Source: Proteiniphilum propionicum (lineage in GTDB: Bacteria > Bacteroidota > Bacteroidia > Bacteroidales > Dysgonomonadaceae). Taken from it: a stretch of DNA of 64,000 nt. Positions 1-10,167 of the stretch are shown here, piece by piece (position 1 is the stretch's first letter; each line of letters begins with the position of its first letter). The notes beneath the pieces are model-generated. The model did no database searches and was not told the origin of the DNA. It saw only the letters and a list, made by a program, of their open reading frames with translations. A program made the translations under genes and the position numbers. Location: NCBI RefSeq assembly GCF_022267555.1, contig NZ_CP073586.1, forward strand, positions 806,001 through 870,000, given 5' to 3'.

Positions 1-117
1 TACTATTTTCAGTACGTGGAACATGTTCTGGGTATTCCCATTCTGTCCTACCATCCGGAGGGCGTGGTCTTTTGAAGATATTTGTCCGTCATAACAAAGG
101 GTAGAGCCTAAGGGCAT
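1..117 (-). CDS. Possible 3'-truncated short coding region at window edge
   Basis: Downstream of the copper ATPase gene the minus strand stays open from an ATG at 117 to the window edge, in the same frame as the ATPase stop codon (165-163). The readable protein starts MPLGSTLCYDGQISSKDHA and runs 39 residues before it is cut. I do not recognise a family, no convincing Shine-Dalgarno sequence is visible, and the stretch is short enough to be open by chance. If real it would be the next gene in the copA transcript. Confidence 0.25.
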   Translation of the reverse strand, partial: MPLGSTLCYDGQISSKDHALRMVGQNGNTQNMFHVLKIV

Positions 118-162
118 GCCTTTACGTTGCTTTCCGGGATATTTTCCGGAAAATAAGCATTG

Positions 163-2580
163 TCATATTTTTTTGTTCTTCAGACGCAGGCTGTTTGTCA
201 CCACACTTACAGAACTCAATGCCATTGCAGCACCAGCAATCATGGGGTTTAGCATAAAGCCTGTGAGAGGATACAATACCCCTGCCGCTATGGGGATGCC
301 AATAATATTATAAATAAACGCCCAAAAAAGGTTCTGACGGATGGTCTTGACTGTTGCCCGGGAGAGTTGGATTGCCTTAGGTATCTTATTCAGATCAGAA
401 GAAATAATGGTCATTTTCGCCACATCCATTGCGATATCGCTCCCCGCTCCCATGGCGATGCTTACATCGGCCTGAGCCAGCGCACCACTATCGTTTATTC
501 CATCTCCCACCATCGCAACTTTTTTTCCCTTTTGCTGGAGTTCCTTCACCATTTCGGCCTTTTCTTCGGGTAAGACACTCCCTTTATAGTGAGTGATGCC
601 CAACTCTTTTGCCAATGCAGCTGCTACTTTCTCATTATCTCCGGTATATATAGCCACGTCAATTCCCATATCGCGAAGTTTATCTATCGCCTCTCTGGAA
701 GTAGGTTTCATTTTATCGGTAATACCTACCACACCATATGCCTTCTTCTCATCGGCAAACAGGGAGACAGTATGCGCAACATTCAGTTCTTCGTCGATTT
801 TGCGTTGCAGTTCAGATGAGATCAATATGTTCTTCTCCTTTATAAACTGCTCATTCCCCACATAATACGTCAACCCATTATATCTCCCCTCTATTCCTCT
901 TCCGCTTACCTGTTGCACAGTCACATCGCCAAGTAATGTACAGTTCTCTTTCAGTGCTCCCGTGATAGCATCCGCCAGGGGATGCTCCGACCTGTATTCA
1001 ATACTGTAAAAGATGTTATGATAAAACGTAAGAATACCAGGCTCCCACATAACAGAGCTAACCTGCGGCCTCCCCTCGGTAATGGTACCGGTCTTATCGA
1101 GCACCACAACATCAATATCCTTTGTCATCTCCAGGCTCTCGGCATCCTTGATCAGAATACCCTCTTCCGCTCCTTTACCTATACCAACCATAATGGCTGT
1201 AGGTGTGGCCAGTCCCAGAGCACAGGGACAGGCAATCACCAGCACCGTCACCATCGCCATCAGTCCGAAAACAAAGCCGTTGCCACCACCGGAAATAACC
1301 CAAACAACAAAGCTCAGCAAAGCAATAATGATCACTACCGGAACAAATACACCTGCAATTCTGTCCACCAATCCCTGTACGGGTGCCTTACTTCCCTGTG
1401 CTTCATCCACGGTTTTTATTATATGTGCCAGCAACGTCTCCTTACCCACCTTCCGGGCCTTGAAGCGGAAGCTTCCTTTCTGGTTGATGGTACCGGCATA
1501 AACCTTTTCTCCCGGGAGTTTTTCAACATGAATCGGTTCACCTGATATCATGCTTTCATCTACAAAAGAACTTCCTTCCGTCACCTCGCCATCCACAGCA
1601 ATTTTGTCTCCCGGCTTCACGAGAACTATATCACCTACAAGTACCTCTTCAATGGGAATCTCTTCCGGTTTCCCGTCCCTGAAAACAATCACAGTGGAGG
1701 GCTGCAGCCCCATCAGCTTCCTGATAGCCTCAGAGGTGTTTCCCCTGGCACGGGCTTCTAGCAATTTCCCAAGCAGGATAAAGGCGATAATCACACCCGC
1801 CGCCTCAAAATAAACATGTGCTTCCAAACCGCGGTTTTCCCAAAACCGAGGGTAGAGCATATTAAAAAGGCTGAACAGATAGGCGATCCCGGTACTTAGT
1901 GCAACCAGCGTATCCATGTTGGCGGTATGGTGTTTGGCTTGCTTCCAGGCACCAACAAAAAAACGTCGTCCGAATATAAACAGGGCAGGGGTTGCCAGCA
2001 ACCACATCGCTATGTTGGCAAACGGAGCATACATAAAAAACATGCCTATAATCACCAGGGGGACAGCCAATCCCACTGCCCAGATAGTATCACGACGAAG
2101 TTTTATATAATTCTCTTCCCGGAGATGTTCCAGATTTTCAAACGAAACCTCTTCCTCCTCTATCAACAAATCGTACCCTATCTCACGAAGGGCAGTTTTC
2201 ATATCCGAAGGAGTTACAACACCCGGAAGGAACTCAATATTCCCTTTACCATTGCCATAGTTAACAGATGCGGCAAGCACACCCGGAACAAACGAAAGGA
2301 TATTCTGAGTACTTGATGCGCACGCAGAACAAGTCATGTTGAGCACCGGCCGGATGATTTTTTCAGTTTTTACCTCTCCTCCCGATTTCCTGATGACAGC
2401 TGCCACCTCCTGCAGTATCTCTGCTGCAGCATCATTATATTTTTCATCTATTGCTATCGTTATCATTTTCTGTCTGCCGTTAAAATGAAACGATGCAATA
2501 CCTTTTATCTGTTGAAAGGAGAGTTCAGACATAGCCGGCTCGCCTGTGATATATATTTTGTAACTGAGATTCTCTTTCAT
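163..2580 (-). CDS. copA: Copper-translocating P1B-type ATPase
   Basis: ATP-driven export of Cu(I) across the inner membrane. The 805-residue protein has one complete heavy-metal-associated domain with the binding pair CSAC (C84, C87). It also has the transmembrane CPC motif (451-453), the actuator SGEP loop (346-349), the phosphorylated aspartate in DKTGT (495-499) and a C-terminal GDGIND hinge. Residues about 17-70 look like a second HMA fold that lacks cysteines. CPC with one CSAC-type HMA is typical of CopA rather than ZntA. An internal start at residue 17 (MSELSFQQ, position 2532) is equally plausible. The gene appears monocistronic and diverges from the ECF sigma gene to its right. The metal (Cu rather than Ag or another) is inferred from the family. 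Confidence 0.93.
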   Translation of the reverse strand: MKENLSYKIYITGEPAMSELSFQQIKGIASFHFNGRQKMITIAIDEKYNDAAAEILQEVAAVIRKSGGEVKTEKIIRPVLNMTCSACASSTQNILSFVPGVLAASVNYGNGKGNIEFLPGVVTPSDMKTALREIGYDLLIEEEEVSFENLEHLREENYIKLRRDTIWAVGLAVPLVIIGMFFMYAPFANIAMWLLATPALFIFGRRFFVGAWKQAKHHTANMDTLVALSTGIAYLFSLFNMLYPRFWENRGLEAHVYFEAAGVIIAFILLGKLLEARARGNTSEAIRKLMGLQPSTVIVFRDGKPEEIPIEEVLVGDIVLVKPGDKIAVDGEVTEGSSFVDESMISGEPIHVEKLPGEKVYAGTINQKGSFRFKARKVGKETLLAHIIKTVDEAQGSKAPVQGLVDRIAGVFVPVVIIIALLSFVVWVISGGGNGFVFGLMAMVTVLVIACPCALGLATPTAIMVGIGKGAEEGILIKDAESLEMTKDIDVVVLDKTGTITEGRPQVSSVMWEPGILTFYHNIFYSIEYRSEHPLADAITGALKENCTLLGDVTVQQVSGRGIEGRYNGLTYYVGNEQFIKEKNILISSELQRKIDEELNVAHTVSLFADEKKAYGVVGITDKMKPTSREAIDKLRDMGIDVAIYTGDNEKVAAALAKELGITHYKGSVLPEEKAEMVKELQQKGKKVAMVGDGINDSGALAQADVSIAMGAGSDIAMDVAKMTIISSDLNKIPKAIQLSRATVKTIRQNLFWAFIYNIIGIPIAAGVLYPLTGFMLNPMIAGAAMALSSVSVVTNSLRLKNKKI

Positions 2581-2986
2581 AATTAGTTATAACAATTCTG
2601 AATAGATGAAGTTCAAAACGAGTTTCATCATCTTTTTCATGAAAAAAATTGTATTTTTGTAAATAAATTTCGTACAAACCCTGCCTGACCGGAACTGGCA
2701 CTGATAAAAATTTATTTTTGTTATGTTTAACAACAAGCCTGGTGTTATCCTGAATGAGAAAGCTTGAGCTGAACATAACACAGTGTCACTTGGTAAGCCA
2801 ATTTTTGAATGCTTCACAGCGGAGTGTTATACAATATTGGCAAGCATCAAAACAGTGAAATTCTCTCGATCTACCTTTAACAGTTCTTTGAGCACTGGCC
2901 GAGAGATGATTACGCTCTGGTATAGATAAATAAGGGATTGTAATTTACCGGGAAAAGACAAATAAAAAATTAGTTGCCTGTAAGAG
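2581..2986. other. Intergenic region between divergent copA and ECF sigma gene
   Basis: About 400 bp without a convincing gene; the short open frames here have no recognisable sequence. Two plus-strand matches to the Bacteroidota -7 element (TATTTTTG) lie at 2652-2659 and 2713-2720, but neither has a TTTG at the expected -33 distance. No clear minus-strand promoter for copA was found. Confidence 0.4.
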
Positions 2987-3565
2987 ATGTCTGATGAAGT
3001 AAACGATCTTATTGAATTAAAGAACGGCTCGGAAAAAGCTTTTGAAACTATCTACAAACGATACGCCGGAAAGCTTTACAACTTCATTATGACCATCTCT
3101 CATGGAGACCGGTATATGGCAGAAGAGATTGTTCAATCAGTATTCGTAAAACTGTGGGTAATCCACCAGCAGATTAATCCAGAGAAGTCTATTCTTTCTT
3201 TTCTATCCGTTATCGCGAAAAACATGCTGCTTAACAAGTACCAAAGACAAACCGTTGAATTCTTGTATCATGAGTATGTTTCAAAAGAGCAGCCGGTTCA
3301 TGACACGGTAACCGAGAAAGAAATTGATAGAAAATGGCTTGAAAACTACATAAATGAGCTTATCGAGCAATTACCCCCATCTAGAAAAAGGATTTTTATA
3401 TTAAGAAGAAAAGAAGATTTATCAACTAGGCAAATCGCGAAGGTAATGAAAATATCCGTCAGCACTGTAGAAACTCAACTTTCACTGGCAACTAAATTTA
3501 TACGAAAGGAGTTTGAAAAGAACTACGATAAATTGTTTCTCTTGGGACTCTGTTTGTTAATTTAA
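2987..3565 (+). CDS. FecI-type ECF sigma factor of a SusC/SusD locus
   Basis: RNA polymerase sigma factor of the extracytoplasmic-function group, 192 residues. Region 2 is visible near residues 15-75 (a YAGKLYNFI segment, then EEIVQSVFVKLW). The C-terminal sigma-70 region 4 helix-turn-helix lies near residues 125-175 (PPSRKRIFILRRKEDLSTRQIAKVM). It is followed 123 bp later by a FecR anti-sigma gene and then SusC/SusD genes. This is the standard trans-envelope signalling arrangement in Bacteroidota, where substrate binding at the SusC N-terminal domain releases the sigma factor. The target is presumably the downstream susC promoter. Confidence 0.9.
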   Translation: MSDEVNDLIELKNGSEKAFETIYKRYAGKLYNFIMTISHGDRYMAEEIVQSVFVKLWVIHQQINPEKSILSFLSVIAKNMLLNKYQRQTVEFLYHEYVSKEQPVHDTVTEKEIDRKWLENYINELIEQLPPSRKRIFILRRKEDLSTRQIAKVMKISVSTVETQLSLATKFIRKEFEKNYDKLFLLGLCLLI

Positions 3566-3688
3566 CATAATGCACAACGTATGATTAAGGTAATTCCAAT
3601 CACAAGCTGTACTATTTAATAAAGGAGCTTCAGGGTAGTCAACTGGTAAATACATTACACCCCCCATAACTAACAACTCGATCAAATA

Positions 3689-4672
3689 ATGGAAAAAGAA
3701 AAATACATATTGCTTTTTGAGAAATATCTCCGGAACGAGGCCTCTGAAGAAGAGAAAGAACGTCTACTCACTATGCTTCGGAGGGACAAATACATCAATC
3801 AATTATTGGAAAAAGGACTTGAAAATAGCGAATCGGAATTCGATGAAGAAATCATAAACCGTATGTATGAAAATATTCGCACGACTGTTTTCCCTTCAAA
3901 AAAAAGCACGCGCAAGCTCATACAACCTGTATGGCGAAAAGCCATGCAGTGGGTAGCCATCATAATGCTTCCGGTTTTATCAGCATTTTTAGCATATTAT
4001 ATCACTATAAACCAAACTTACAACAACAATAATAATGTAACCGTCACTGCTGGCAATGGCGAAAAGGCCGATATTATGCTCGCTGATGGTAGCCACGTAT
4101 GGATAAATTCCGGTTCTTCGCTTACTTACAACGAAGGTTTCAACCGCAAAGAGCGTAATGTTTACCTTGAAGGCGAAGCCTATTTTGAAGTGGCTAAAGA
4201 TGCTGAACGCCCGTTTATTGTAAGAACCGGTGAAATGGATATCCAGGCGTTGGGTACTGCTTTCAACGTGAACGCATATAATGATGAAAGATATGTTTCA
4301 TCCGTTTTACTGGAAGGAAAAATCAAAGTAATAGCGCTGGGGCAGGAACACATACTAACGGAAAACGAACGCGTTACAATAGACAGATCACTTCAAACGC
4401 TTTCCACTGACAAAGTTTATGCTTCCGATTTTGTGCAGTGGAAAGACGGAAATATCTATTTCGAAAATCGCTCCTTTGAAGAAATTGCCAATACGCTATC
4501 ACGCGTTTTCAATGTAGAAATCAGGTTTGCCTCCGACAGCCTTCGCCCAATTCGTTTTTCGGGAACCCTCGGAAACAGCAGTATTCGCAATGCAATGGAT
4601 ATATTATCACTCACATCGCCCATGTACTATGAAATGAATGGTACTGTTATAGAGTTATATTACAAAGAGTAG
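3689..4672 (+). CDS. FecR-family anti-sigma factor
   Basis: Inner-membrane regulator that holds the adjacent ECF sigma factor and receives a signal from the STN domain of the SusC-like receptor. The 327-residue protein has a cytoplasmic N-terminal part (about 1-85), one transmembrane helix (about 88-110, AIIMLPVLSAFLAYYI) and a periplasmic FecR domain (about 125-225, with DGSHVWINSGSSLTY and LEGEAYFEV). A C-terminal DUF4974-like domain (about 255-325) completes it. The order sigma, anti-sigma, SusC, SusD supports a single signalling unit. No truncation is seen. Confidence 0.93.
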   Translation: MEKEKYILLFEKYLRNEASEEEKERLLTMLRRDKYINQLLEKGLENSESEFDEEIINRMYENIRTTVFPSKKSTRKLIQPVWRKAMQWVAIIMLPVLSAFLAYYITINQTYNNNNNVTVTAGNGEKADIMLADGSHVWINSGSSLTYNEGFNRKERNVYLEGEAYFEVAKDAERPFIVRTGEMDIQALGTAFNVNAYNDERYVSSVLLEGKIKVIALGQEHILTENERVTIDRSLQTLSTDKVYASDFVQWKDGNIYFENRSFEEIANTLSRVFNVEIRFASDSLRPIRFSGTLGNSSIRNAMDILSLTSPMYYEMNGTVIELYYKE

Positions 4673-4705
4673 TTCACGATCAGGTCTTTCTTAGTTAATA
4701 TTATG

Positions 4706-4797
4706 GTAACACGCCAAATCAGGCACAGACCTTTAGCTGTACGCTTGGGGCCTTTCTCCGCCATTATTAAAGTAACACTCCAAAACAAATAGTCGTT
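4706..4797 (+). promoter_or_regulatory. Candidate ECF-type promoter and repeated box upstream of susC
   Basis: The 373-bp gap between fecR and susC contains no gene. It holds a near-perfect 13-base repeat, GTAACACGCCAAA at 4706-4718 and GTAACACTCCAAA at 4772-4784. The second copy supplies an AAC core (4774-4776) followed after 17 bases by CGT (4794-4796). This matches the general spacing of ECF-sigma -35 AAC and -10 CGT motifs. It would leave a leader of roughly 240 bases before susC. The assignment is inference; the repeat itself is directly visible. Confidence 0.35.
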
Positions 4798-5045
4798 TAA
4801 ATGGCTTTCTATTTATCCTTTTTCAAAAGCTATCTGTTTTCTTAAAAACCGGTCAGTTAAATATTGCTAATTATAGTTAACCTATTAGCGGAATCATTTT
4901 ACATTCCTGTACTATTATTAACAGGCGGGATAAGCACACTGGAGAAAAAACCTATTATATATTTTTCATTCATCGGAGATAAGAGTGAAACCTAATATGA
5001 TTTTTTATCCCGGCGACCAAGGTCAACACTTAAAAAATTTAATTT

Positions 5046-8000
5046 ATGAGGCAAAAACAATTTTTCAAAAGGTCCCCATTAGCAAGGCTTGCCATACTCT
5101 TGCTTTTATGGGTTGTGACAAATGCTACCTTCGCGCAAATTACCGTGAACGTGCAAAACAAACCATTGCGCGAAACATTGAAAGAAATTGAAAAAGTGAG
5201 CAACTACAAATTCTTTTACAACGAATCGCTTCCCGGATTGGACAAAAACATCACCGTCCGGCTCACCAATTCCGGTATTGATGCAGCTATGCAGCAATTG
5301 CTTTCGGGTACAACCATCGAGTATCGGAAAAACGAAAACAACATCATAGCATTGGTAGAAAAAGGTGCGACGAATCTGCCAAGCGCTGATCCCGCACAAA
5401 GCCGGCAAACTCCTGTCAAAGGACGTATTGTTGATGCTTCCGGTGAGCCTGTTATTGGAGCAACTATTCTCGAAAAAGGAAATCCAGGTAACGGAACTGT
5501 TACCGATTTCGATGGAAATTTCACCATCAACGTTGCTGCCGAAGCTATATTGCAAGTTTCGTATATCGGCTATCAGGAACAGGAAATTTCCACAGCCGGA
5601 AAAACATCAATAAATGTTGTGATGCGGGAAGATACACAGCAGTTGGAAGAATTGGTGGTAATAGGATACACCGTGCAACGTCGCGAAAGTTTAACGGGTT
5701 CACTTCAAACAATTTCTACCGAAAAGCTAAAAAACATAACAACTCCTTCCGTTGAGAATATGCTTAATTCCAAAGCACCGGGGGTATATGTTGCACCCGG
5801 TTCGGGACAACCCGGCTCTGTAGGAACCGTCGTTATTCGCGGTAAATCAACCGTGAATGGAAGTACCGATCCACTTTGGGTTATAGATGGCGTGATTGTA
5901 GGCAACAGTTCGGGATCTTTGAATCCCGCGGATATAGAAACGATGACCATCTTGAAAGATGCTGCCTCAACTGCTATCTACGGCTCGCAAGGTGCAAACG
6001 GCGTAATTGTGGTAACCACAAAAAATCCCAGAGCCGACAAATTGTCCGTGACACTTTCAGCAAAATCAGGTGTAAGTAACCTGATAAAAGGCAACTTGCA
6101 AGTGATGAATGGCGCGGAATTATATGACTATTATTCATCTATGGACAATCAGGAATCAATTGTTTTTCCGAGATGGAATTCAGACTTAAGAAATAGTGAT
6201 TTTAACTGGTGGGATCAGGCTACGCAAACAGGAATTGTCCAGGATTATAACCTGTCTATTTCCGGCGGTTCAGAAAAAATGCGTTCATTAGTATCAGTAG
6301 GTATTTACGATGAAACCGGCTCTGTGAAGGGTTACGATTTTGTGCGATACAATTTTTTATACAAAACTGATTATCGTCCTACCAACTGGTTGACAATTAA
6401 ACCGTTTATCTCAGGCTCACGTCGCGATATCAACGACCGGCAGCATTCTGTTTCTGCAATGTATTCAGCCCTGCCGTGGGACAGTCCTTATGACGACATA
6501 GGCAATGTTGTTCCAAATCGCTCACCGTTATGGGTAAACAGCAACGGCACAAACTATATGTACGATTTGCAGTGGAATTTTTCGAAATCAACAACGTACG
6601 AATTTATGGGAAATTTCGATTTCGATATCAAACTTACCGATTGGCTCACGTTCTCATCCGTAAACAATATAAAATACCAGGGGTATGCTTCAAAAGCGTA
6701 CTACGACCCGCGTTCGTCTTCAGCAGAAGGTGTAAATGGACGTATCCAGGAGTACCGTTCGGAAATGACGCGACGCTACACCAACCAACTGCTTCGCTTC
6801 AATAAATATTTCGATAAACATTCCATTAATGCCCTCTTGGCATATGAATTTAACGATTACAACACCAATAATGTGGATGCAATAGGAATAGGTTTTGTGC
6901 CCGGATTCGAAATTCTCGACGTAACTGCAAAACCAGAAAAGACCAAGGGCGGCGTATCTGAATGGGCTGTACAGTCAGTGTTTTCAAATATAAATTATGC
7001 ATATGACAACAAATATTTGGCTCAATTATCATTGAGACGCGATGGTGCATCAAATTTTGGAGACAATGCCAAATACGGAAACTTCTTCTCCATAAGTGGC
7101 GGCTGGAACATTCACCGCGAAGCATTTTTTCAAAATGATATTGTGAATGAACTTAAGCTGAGAGCTTCGTATGGTTCAGTCGGAAACCGTCCTAAATCGC
7201 TCTATCCTCAGTATGATTTATATTCTGTTTCTTCCGGATCAAGCTATAACGAAAAATCGGGTGCACTTATCTCACAAATTGGTAACCGGAATCTCACGTG
7301 GGAGAAAACATATACTACGGGAGTGGGGATCGATGCGGCTCTCTTTGACCGCGTACGTTTAACTCTCGATTATTACGATAAAAACACAAGCGACCTGCTT
7401 TACCAGGTTCCTGTATCCGGATTAACAGGTGTTACAAGTGTTTGGCGTAACGTGGGTGCAGTACGTAATAAAGGATTTGAGGCTACCGCAAGCATAGACG
7501 TCATCAAAAACAAAGATTTGCTATGGACTATTGACGGGAATATCGGATTAAATCGAAATAAAGTAACTGAACTTTACGGGCAACGGGATCCGCAAACCGG
7601 GAAGATAGCTCCCATAATTGGTGGCAGCGGCGTTAATATTGCAGGCGCAGCACAGACCATTCTGCGTGAAGGAATTGATGCCGACACATGGTATATACAA
7701 GAATGGGCAGGGGTTAATCCTGAAAACGGTGCACCCCAGTGGTACAAGACCGTAACCGATGATAAAGGAAATAAAACCAGGGAGGTGACGAGCTCGTATG
7801 CAGAAGCGGACCAAGTAGAATTAGGAGCTTATACGCCTAAATTCTTCGGAGGTTTTTCCACATCGCTTTTTTGGAAGCAATTTGATGCTAATATGGTATT
7901 CGGTTACTCCGTGGGTGGAAAAATTTATAATTACACCCGACTCGAATACGACTCTGATGGCACATATACCGATCGCAACCAGATGCGTTTAATGCCATCG

Positions 8001-8345
8001 TGGAGCCGGTGGACAAAACCCGGAGATATCGCCACTCACCCCAAAGCCATTTATGAAAATGCCACGAAATCAAACAGTGTCTCCTCTCGCTATCTAGAAG
8101 ATGGCTCATACTTGAAACTGCGCAGTATTTCGCTGGGATACAATCTGGAATTGCCTCAATTTAACTTAAAAAATGTAAGGTTTTTTGTAACAGGTGAAAA
8201 CCTTTTCACTATCACTAATTATTCGGGTGTTGACCCCGAACTTCCAACTTATGACGATGGTACAGGGCGCAAAATAGTAGGTGTAACTACCACCGTTTAT
8301 CCCTCTACCCGCAAATTTTTATTTGGAATCAATGTAACATTCTAA
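5046..8345 (+). CDS. SusC-like TonB-dependent transporter with N-terminal STN signalling domain
   Basis: Outer-membrane, TonB-driven importer for an oligomeric nutrient, probably a glycan, 1099 residues. In order it has a signal peptide (about 1-31, ending TFAQ) and an STN domain (about 32-105). A carboxypeptidase-regulatory-like domain follows (about 122-205, with GRIVDASGEPVIGATI), then the plug (about 205-325, with the SusC-typical WVIDGVIVG) and the 22-strand barrel ending in an aromatic-rich LFGINVTF. The STN domain fits the sigma/FecR pair upstream. SusD follows after 15 bp. The start ATG gives a clean signal peptide. The substrate cannot be read from sequence; the broken GH109-like gene downstream hints at host or mucin-type glycans. 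Confidence 0.96.
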   Translation: MRQKQFFKRSPLARLAILLLLWVVTNATFAQITVNVQNKPLRETLKEIEKVSNYKFFYNESLPGLDKNITVRLTNSGIDAAMQQLLSGTTIEYRKNENNIIALVEKGATNLPSADPAQSRQTPVKGRIVDASGEPVIGATILEKGNPGNGTVTDFDGNFTINVAAEAILQVSYIGYQEQEISTAGKTSINVVMREDTQQLEELVVIGYTVQRRESLTGSLQTISTEKLKNITTPSVENMLNSKAPGVYVAPGSGQPGSVGTVVIRGKSTVNGSTDPLWVIDGVIVGNSSGSLNPADIETMTILKDAASTAIYGSQGANGVIVVTTKNPRADKLSVTLSAKSGVSNLIKGNLQVMNGAELYDYYSSMDNQESIVFPRWNSDLRNSDFNWWDQATQTGIVQDYNLSISGGSEKMRSLVSVGIYDETGSVKGYDFVRYNFLYKTDYRPTNWLTIKPFISGSRRDINDRQHSVSAMYSALPWDSPYDDIGNVVPNRSPLWVNSNGTNYMYDLQWNFSKSTTYEFMGNFDFDIKLTDWLTFSSVNNIKYQGYASKAYYDPRSSSAEGVNGRIQEYRSEMTRRYTNQLLRFNKYFDKHSINALLAYEFNDYNTNNVDAIGIGFVPGFEILDVTAKPEKTKGGVSEWAVQSVFSNINYAYDNKYLAQLSLRRDGASNFGDNAKYGNFFSISGGWNIHREAFFQNDIVNELKLRASYGSVGNRPKSLYPQYDLYSVSSGSSYNEKSGALISQIGNRNLTWEKTYTTGVGIDAALFDRVRLTLDYYDKNTSDLLYQVPVSGLTGVTSVWRNVGAVRNKGFEATASIDVIKNKDLLWTIDGNIGLNRNKVTELYGQRDPQTGKIAPIIGGSGVNIAGAAQTILREGIDADTWYIQEWAGVNPENGAPQWYKTVTDDKGNKTREVTSSYAEADQVELGAYTPKFFGGFSTSLFWKQFDANMVFGYSVGGKIYNYTRLEYDSDGTYTDRNQMRLMPSWSRWTKPGDIATHPKAIYENATKSNSVSSRYLEDGSYLKLRSISLGYNLELPQFNLKNVRFFVTGENLFTITNYSGVDPELPTYDDGTGRKIVGVTTTVYPSTRKFLFGINVTF

Positions 8346-8360
8346 AAAAGATCTAAACAG

Positions 8361-10082
8361 ATGAAAAAAATATTTCTATATAGTTTACTCATTGCAGGCA
8401 TCTTATTTTCTGCTTGCGATATAGATAGGTTGCCCTACGGCTCTATGCCCGACGAAAAAATAAAACAAGACCCTGACGGTTCTCTTGAAACGTTGCTTAC
8501 CGGTACGTATGCACAACTGAGAGGCTGGTCAGACGTGATGCACCGCTGCGGTGAATACGCAGGCGATAACATCATGATTCGCGGATCATCCACCGATGCA
8601 TTTTACGAATTTATTTCTTACTCGCGCACACCAAATAATTATCGTTTACAGAGTTTTTGGGACAATAGTTACAAAGCCATCGCTCAATCGTCAAATATCA
8701 TTAAACTGATCAAGGAAGGACAAAGCCCCGAAGTTGACAATCAGCTAGGCGAGTGTTATTTTTTACGCGGTATGCTCTATTTTTACCTGTCGCGTGCTTA
8801 TGGCCGACCCTACGCACAGGCTCCGGACAAAAATCTCGGAGTTCCCATCGTCAACGGAACTCCAGACGATGTCTTCGGTAAACTACCCGATCGGTCATCA
8901 GTCCAGGACACGTACAAACAAGCTATTGCCGACTTGGAGAAAGCCATTACATTATTAACTATCGACAAAGGGCCGGCTTATGCTTCCAAATCAGCTGCTC
9001 AAGCTTTATTATCACGTATTTATCTGTATATGAGCGGAACGTATGACAATCCGAATACCGAATATGCTAACTTGGCAATAAAATATGCCGACGAGGTAAT
9101 TAATTCCGGTAAATACAGTTTGTTACCACGTGCAGACTTTATGAAATACAACACACTGAAACCCGAAAACAACAAAGAAAGTATTTTCGTTGTAAAACGT
9201 GTAGCTACCGAATTTTCAGGTTATGACCATTATTACGGCATTGGCGGAATGTACTCCAATATCGGTGGAATGGGCTGGGGAGAAATGTACGCAAGCGCTA
9301 AATACATCAGTTTACTCGACGAAACCGGACGTAACGACTGGGCAAACAATAAACTGGTAGATGCGCGTGCCGCATTTATCGAGCCACAGTATTCAAACGA
9401 CAACGTAATGGTTTTCCGTTTCATAAAAAATTTGTATAACGCTTCCGGGGTACAAACTAATTATAGTTATGTACAAGCCCCCATTACAGTATCGGCCAAC
9501 ACCGTAACCTGTAAAGAGGGAGATAAAACATATTCATTAACACCGGTCGATGCTTCGCAGGGAATTTACTCCATAAAATATGAAGACGGGAAAACATATA
9601 CCGGCGTTATCGACAAATTAATGAAGCTCAACCGGGCTTATCCGATGTTTTATATTGTAAAATGCTCACGTGAGGGCGAAGATTCCCAACTCCATTCGCC
9701 CATCATTACCCGATTGGCCGAAATGTATTTGAACAAAGCGGAAGCAGCCGCCAAAACCGGAAAATATGGAGATGCACTGACAGCCTTGAATATCATTCGC
9801 GAACGTTCATTGCCTGGCGAAGGCTATTCCGCGCTTACTGCCGCCAATGCCTGCGAGTTGATCGATAAAGAACGTCAATTAGAACTCGCTTTCCAGGCAG
9901 AACGAAGCTACGATGTATTTCGCAACGGCAAGTCGCTAACGCGTCATTATCCAGGGCCACATAATGCGATGGAAGAAGTGAAAGCAACCGATTACCGGGT
10001 AGTGTATTACATTCCCCAAAATGCAATAAACGCATACAAAGGTTCGGGTAGTACATTGACACAGAATCCGACATCAAATTAA
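8361..10082 (+). CDS. SusD/RagB-family surface glycan-binding lipoprotein
   Basis: Surface lipoprotein that lids the partner SusC barrel and captures substrate. The 573-residue protein has a lipoprotein signal peptide with the lipobox FSAC (cysteine about residue 19). An alpha-helical TPR-like SusD core follows, with an early GSLETLLTGTYAQLRG helix and the late conserved MYLNKAEAAAKTG and ELAFQAERSYDVFR segments. It begins 15 bp after susC, so the two are co-transcribed. A strong terminator follows at 10111-10139. Length is normal for the family and no damage is seen. Confidence 0.95.
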   Translation: MKKIFLYSLLIAGILFSACDIDRLPYGSMPDEKIKQDPDGSLETLLTGTYAQLRGWSDVMHRCGEYAGDNIMIRGSSTDAFYEFISYSRTPNNYRLQSFWDNSYKAIAQSSNIIKLIKEGQSPEVDNQLGECYFLRGMLYFYLSRAYGRPYAQAPDKNLGVPIVNGTPDDVFGKLPDRSSVQDTYKQAIADLEKAITLLTIDKGPAYASKSAAQALLSRIYLYMSGTYDNPNTEYANLAIKYADEVINSGKYSLLPRADFMKYNTLKPENNKESIFVVKRVATEFSGYDHYYGIGGMYSNIGGMGWGEMYASAKYISLLDETGRNDWANNKLVDARAAFIEPQYSNDNVMVFRFIKNLYNASGVQTNYSYVQAPITVSANTVTCKEGDKTYSLTPVDASQGIYSIKYEDGKTYTGVIDKLMKLNRAYPMFYIVKCSREGEDSQLHSPIITRLAEMYLNKAEAAAKTGKYGDALTALNIIRERSLPGEGYSALTAANACELIDKERQLELAFQAERSYDVFRNGKSLTRHYPGPHNAMEEVKATDYRVVYYIPQNAINAYKGSGSTLTQNPTSN

Positions 10083-10110
10083 TTTTTCATTCCAAACACT
10101 TTTATTAATC

Positions 10111-10139
10111 TGTGAGGCAGAACAAATAACTGCCTCACA
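10111..10139 (+). terminator. Rho-independent terminator after susD
   Basis: A perfect 10-bp stem (TGTGAGGCAG pairing with CTGCCTCACA) with a 9-base loop is followed immediately by a run of T (10140-10145). It ends the sigma-regulated susCD transcript and separates it from the decayed gene that follows. Confidence 0.85.
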
Positions 10140-10167
10140 TTTTTTCATTTTCTTTCAAAAAACAATC

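Noticed and set aside
2587-2817. Minus-strand open frames upstream of copA (76 and 83 codons)
   Set aside because: Low-complexity, no family features, overlap each other in two frames; they sit in the divergent promoter region.
4985-5191. 68-codon plus-strand frame overlapping the susC start
   Set aside because: Shadow of the susC signal peptide and STN region in another frame.
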